Origin: Anaeramoeba ignava
Lineage: Eukaryota; Metamonada; Anaeramoebidae
Length of the DNA stretch: 64,000 nucleotides
Reading direction: 5' to 3'
Assembly (NCBI GenBank): GCA_028826165.1
Contig: JAPDFW010000136.1
Coordinates: 752,501 to 816,500 of the forward strand
The position numbers and the translations under genes are program-made. Numbering within the stretch: position 1 is the stretch's first letter; every line of letters begins with the position of its first letter. Shown piece after piece: positions 59,250-64,000 of the stretch. The notes below the pieces were generated by a model. That model saw only the letters and a program-made list of their open reading frames with translations. It was not told the DNA's origin and did no database searches.

Positions 59250-61455
59250 ATGAATGATTGTTTATTTTTTGGTGAAAATGACAAACCAAAACTTATCAAA
59301 AATAAACCAAATAAAATAAAAAAACCAATTCAATTTAAATTTGAATTTGAAAATCAAAATGAAAATGAAAAACAAATTAAACAAATTTCAACAGGAGAGT
59401 ATCCAACAATTTTCATTTTTAAAAATGGAAAAGCAATAGAATATTTAAGATATTCAGATCCAAATCCTCAAAAAATCCAAATTGAAAATATTCAAAAAGT
59501 AACTGTTGGTGATCATAATGTAGCTATTTTAACAAAAGAAGGAAATGTATTTGCCAAAGGAAATTATATTCCGTTAGATAATTACAATAAATTTGCCGAT
59601 ATTTCATCATTAATTGAAGATAAAAATGATAGAATGATTAAAGATATTGTTTCTGGAGAAAGTTCAATTTACTTATTAACTTCAAATCAAAATGTTTATG
59701 GAATTGGTTCAAATTATAATGGCCAACTTGGTTTAGATTCTGAAACACTTGAAAAAGCAGAAAAACCAATTTTAATGATGAAAAATGTTTCTAAAATATT
59801 TTCAGGAAATTCTTCAAAGCGTGTTTTTCTTTTAAATTCAAATCAAGAATTATTTGGATGCGGTGATAATGAAAATGGTCAACTTGGATTAGGGTATTCA
59901 AGAGAAGAAGAAACAAAAATTGATAAATTAACCAAAATCCAAAATATTCCAAAAGGCAAAATAATTGATATTAAATCAGGAACTTTTCATTCAGTAATGT
60001 TGATTGAAATTGAAAATCAAAATCAAAATCAAAATCAAAATCAAAATCAAAATCAAAATCAAAATCAAAATCAAAATCAAAATCAAAATCAAAATCAAAA
60101 TCAAATCCAAAATCAAAATCAAAATCAAAATCAAAATCAAAATCAAAATCAAAATCAAAATCAAAATCAAAATCAAAATCAAAATCAAAATCAAAATCAA
60201 AATCAAAATCAAAATCAAAATCAAAATCAAAATCAAAATCAAAATCAAAATCAAAATCAAAATCAAAATCAAAATCAAAAAAAAATCAAAATCAAAATCA
60301 AAATCAAAATCAAAATCAAAATCAAAATCAAAATCAAAATCAAAATCAAAATCAAAATCAAAATCAAAATCAAAATCAAAATCAAAATCAAAATCAAAAT
60401 CAAAATCAAAATCAAAATCAAAAAAGAAAACTTTATTCATGTGGATATTATGGATTTAATGGTCTTGGAAAATATGTGGATAGTTATGAATTTACTGAAA
60501 TCAAATCATCTTTATTTGAAAATGATGAAAATATTGTTGATTTTTCTGTTGGATATGCACATAGTTTGATTTTAACTTCCAAAGGGAAATTAATAGGATT
60601 TGGAAGTAATGAATATGGTGAATTAGGAACTGGAGATAAAAAAGAATATGGACTTAATCTTATTCAAATTAAACTTCCTAAATTAAGATTTAAAGAAGAA
60701 ATTTACAATTATCATATTTCTTGTGGATATGAAAAATCATTTATTTATTATTCTCCTTCTCTTTCTTCTTTTTCCAATCTTGAAGAAGATTTGATAAAAT
60801 TATTTGGAAGAAAAGAATTTTGCGATATTTCATTTAAAACAGAAAATGAAGAGGTGATTGAAGCTCATAAATTAATATTGAAATATAGATTAAATCAAAA
60901 TCAAAATGAAATTGAAAATGAAATTGAAAAACTTCAAGAAATTATTTCAAATAAATCAATTAAAGAATCAAATCAAATATTTGAAATGATTTATTCAAAT
61001 AATTCCAATATAAATCCAAAATTATATTTAGAAATTAAAGAATTTATAAATTTAAATGAAAAATTGAAGAAACAATGAAAAGAATTTATTTAAATGAAAA
61101 TGAAAAAGATTTTATAATTGAAAGAAAAGAAAACCAATATAAATTTCCAAAATTAATATTAATAATGAGAAGTGAATTATATCGAAAAATGTTTTTATCT
61201 GTAACAGATGATACTTCTAATAAAGTTACAGATTATAGTGAATTAAGTGAAGAATCATTTCAAATATTTGAATATTGGATTTATTCAAATCAAATTAAAG
61301 ATGAAATTCAAATTACACAAGAAATTATTGATGAAATTAAAATTGGAATTGATTATTTCCAATTAAATCAAACAAATCCAAATTTATTTGATTTATTAAT
61401 TAACAAATTTAATAATCAAAATCAAAAAAAGAAAGATAAATGTTTAATTTTTTAA
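59250..61455 (+). pseudogene. RCC1-BTB protein, copy H, with giant Asn-Gln hexamer expansion
   Basis: Starts MNDCLFFGENDK at 59250. The propeller is in frame to MLIEIEN, then an (AAAATC)n tract of about 420 bases encodes Asn-Gln pairs. Five extra A near 60280 shift the frame in mid-tract so that the same repeat reads as Lys-Ile. The propeller resumes in a third frame at KRKLYSCGYYG. One A is missing near 61050 before MKRIYLNEN. The expansion sits at the surface loop where other copies have two to eight Asn-Gln/Asn-Glu pairs. Ends FNNQNQKKKDKCLIF. Confidence 0.85.
59999..60422 (+). repeat. (AAAATC)n hexamer expansion within RCC1-BTB copy H
   Basis: About seventy copies, interrupted once near 60103 (CAAATCC) and once by an A9 run near 60280. 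All six frames stay open, unlike the non-coding AAAATT version, which has TAA in one frame. Confidence 0.95.
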
Positions 61456-61580
61456 AAAAGAAATTATTAATGAAATTAAAATTAGAATTGATTATTTTCA
61501 ATTAAATCAAACAAATCCAAATTTATTTGATTTATTAATTAACAAATTTAATAATCAAAACCAAAATCAAAATTAAAATT
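61456..61580 (+). pseudogene. Duplicated RCC1-BTB C-terminal tail fragment
   Basis: A second copy of the last 35 or so codons (GIDYFQLNQTNPNLFDLLIN) just after the stop of copy H, following TTTAATTTTTTAAAAAAG. Too short to be a gene. Confidence 0.8.
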
Positions 61581-61667
61581 AAAATTAAAATCAAATTTAA
61601 AATTAAAATTTAAAATCAAAAATTAAAATTCATTTTTTCATTTTTTTCATTTTTTTCATTTTCAAAA

Positions 61668-63570
61668 ATGAATGATTGTTTATTTTTTGGTTTAAATAGA
61701 AATTTAATTCTTATCAAAAATGGATCAAATAGAATAACAAAACCAATTCAATTTAAATTTGAAAATAAAAATGAAAATGAAAATGAAAAACAAATTAAAC
61801 AAATTTCAACAGGTGAATTTCCAACAGAAAAATATTCAATAATTTTCCTTTTTGAAAATGGAAAAGCAATAGAATATTTAAATGAAGAATATTTATCATA
61901 TCCAGATCGAAATCTTCAAAAAATCCAAATTGAAGAAAATATTCAAAAAGTAACTGTTGGTCATCAAAATGAAGCTATTTTAACAATAGAAGGAAATGTA
62001 TTTGCAAGAGGAATAAATATTACTGGGCATTTATCAGATCTATTTATCAATATTTCATCATTAATTGAAGATATAAATGATAGAATAATTAAAGATATTG
62101 TTTCTGGAGAAAATTCAATTTATTTATTAACTTCAAATCAAAATGCTTATGGAATTGGTTTAAATAGACATGGTCAACTTGGTTTAGATTATAAAACACT
62201 TAAAAAAACAAAAAAACCAATTTTAATGATGAAAAATGTTTCTAAAATATTTTCAGGAAATTATTCAAATCGTGTTTTTCTTTTAAATTCAAATCAAGAA
62301 TTATTTGTATCTGGATGGAACCAATATGGTCAACTTGGATTAGGAGAATCAAGAAAAGAAGAAACAAGAATCAAAAAATTAACCAAAATCCAAAATATTC
62401 CAAAAGGTAAAATAATTGATATTCAATGTGGGACTGATCATTCAATAATGTTGATTGAAGAAGAAGATGAAAATCAAAATCCAAAAAGAAAACTTTATTC
62501 ATGTGGCTATTGGAAAAATAATGGACTTGGCAAAAGAAAATACTTATGAATTTACTGAAATCAAATCATCTTTATTTGAAAATGATGATGATTATATTCT
62601 TGAAATTTCTGTTGGAGATACACATACTTTGATTTTAACTTCTCATTCAAAATTAATAGGATTTGGGAATAATGAACATGGTCAATTAGGAATTGAAGAT
62701 ACAAAAAATCAACCAATTCCAATTCAAATTGAACTTCCTAAATTAAGATTTAAAGAAGATATTTACAATTATCATATTTCTTGTGGATATGAAAAATCAT
62801 TTATTTATTATTCTCCTTCTCTTTCTCCTTTTTCCAATCTTGAAGAAGATTTGATAAAATTATTTGGAAGAAAAGAATTTTGTGATATTTCATTTAAAAC
62901 CAAAAATGGAGAAATAATTGAAGCTCATAAATTAATATTGAAATATAGATTAAATCAAAATCAAAATAAAATTGAAAAACTTCAAGAAATTATTTCAAAA
63001 AAATCAATTAAAGAATCAAATCAAATATTTGAAATGATTTATTCAAACAGAATATTAAATCCAAAATTATATTCTGAAATTAAAGAAATTATAAATTCCA
63101 ATGAAAAAATTGAAGAAACAATGAAAAGAATTTATTTAAATGAAAATGAAAATGAAAAAGATTTTATAATTGAAAGAAAAGAAAAACAATATAAATTTCC
63201 AAAATTAATATTAATAATGAGAAGTGAATTATATCGAGGAATGTTTTTATCTGTAACTGAAGATAAATCAAATAAAGTTACAGATTATAGTGAATTAAGT
63301 AATAAATCATTTCAAATATTTGAATATTGGATTTATTCAAATCAAATCAAAAAAGGAATTGAAATTACACAAGAAATTATTGATGAAATTAAAACTGGAA
63401 TTGATTATTTTCAATTAAATCAAACAAATCCAAATTTATTTGATTTATTAATTAACAAATTTAATAATCAAAATCAGAAAAAGAAAGATAAAAGAAAACC
63501 TTTTTTAGAAAAAGAAATATTTAATGAAATTAAAATTAAGAAAAAGAAAGATAAAAGTTTAATTTTTTAA
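61668..63570 (+). pseudogene. RCC1-BTB protein, copy I (one frameshift)
   Basis: Starts MNDCLFFGLNRN at 61668. The propeller is in frame to NNGLGKRKYL, where a small deletion near 62535 (GGCAAAAGAAAATAC; other copies have GGCAAATACGAAAATAC) shifts it. The rest is clean from EFTEIKSSLF through both BTB parts to the end. The C-terminus is longer than in other copies by about 25 Lys-rich residues. After the intact copy at 13075-14841 this is the least damaged member; one corrected base count would make it complete. Confidence 0.85.
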
Positions 63571-63880
63571 AAAAGAAATTATTGATGAAATTAAAATTAA
63601 GAAAAAGAAAGATAAAAATTTAATTTTTTAAAAAAGAAATTATTGATGAAATTAAAATAGGAATTGATTATTTTCAATTAAATCAAACAAATCCAAGTTT
63701 AATTGATTTATTAATTAACAAATTTAATAATCAAAATCAGAAAAAGAAAGATAAAAGAAAACCTTTTTTAGAAAAAGAAATATTTAAAAAATCAATGGAA
63801 TTAAAAATTAAGAAAAAGAAAGATAAATATTTAATTTTTTAAAAAAGAAATTATTGATGAAATTAAAAATGATAATCAAA
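63571..63880 (+). pseudogene. Tandem RCC1-BTB tail fragments
   Basis: At least three partial repeats of the C-terminal tail. A 58-bp unit (AAAAAAGAAATTATTGATGA...) recurs at about 63570, 63630 and 63840, and one longer piece (GIDYFQLNQTNPSLIDLLIN) lies at 63660-63740. Each ends in the same Lys-rich TTTAATTTTTTAA stop block. Confidence 0.8.
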
Positions 63881-63958
63881 AAAAAAATCCAAAAAAAAAT
63901 AAAAATCAAAATTTCATTTTTTTTCTTTTTTCTTTTTTCTTTTTCTTTTTCTTTTTAT

Positions 63959-64000
63959 ATGGAAAAATTTGCAGAAAAAACAACCATTTTACTTGAACAT
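63959..64000 (+). CDS. Start of a gene running off the right edge
   Basis: An ATG after a long C/T-poor leader opens MEKFAEKTTILLEH, which stays open to the window end. Only 14 codons are visible, too few to identify. It does not match the RCC1-BTB family start. Confidence 0.5.
   Translation, partial: MEKFAEKTTILLEH

Overview
This is eukaryotic nuclear DNA from a very AT-rich, intron-bearing protist. Short GT-AG introns (about 70-110 nt, a few much longer), compact head-to-head and tail-to-tail gene packing, Asn/Gln/Glu hexamer repeats inside proteins, and families of RCC1-BTB and BTB-TLDc proteins suggest a free-living amoeboid lineage. Anaeramoeba-like is my best guess, but that is inference; no rRNA or other phylogenetic marker is present.

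Layout. 0-3 kb: 3' part of a PH-BEACH-WD40 gene. 3.1-14.9 kb (minus strand): RCC1-BTB genes, a BTB-TLDc gene, a small heat-shock protein and three AT-rich satellites with monomers of about 145 bp. 15-46.8 kb: a single-copy core. It holds MROH1, which contains a 440-residue intein; a LisH/WD40 protein; a RING-TRAF-CHORD-like protein; a seven-helix receptor; an actin-like protein lacking its nucleotide-hydrolysis residues; TRAPPC13 and LAMTOR2 (head to head); an enolase-superfamily epimerase; UTP4 and UTP25 (head to head, both SSU processome); an N-terminal-half COG5; and a CS-Sel1 tail-anchored protein. 46.9-64 kb (plus strand): a tandem array of RCC1-BTB copies, most frameshifted, interrupted by second copies of the Hsp20, BTB-TLDc and satellite block.

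The 3.1-14.9 kb block and the 49-59.2 kb block are collinear in opposite orientation, so the window holds a large inverted duplication around a core of about 34 kb. The left arm carries a 980-bp element with 13-bp terminal inverted repeats and TTAA duplications; the right arm keeps the empty site.

The strongest novelty is the intein in the nuclear MROH1 gene. Next are the actin-like protein with five altered catalytic positions, the inverted duplication with its filled/empty TTAA site, and a degenerate copy of the receptor's 5' exons in which coding patches are replaced by a simple repeat. Many single-base frameshifts lie in homopolymers, so sequencing error must be excluded before calling decay. 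Multi-exon models were built by hand from splice signals, frame closure and remembered family motifs; no search was run.
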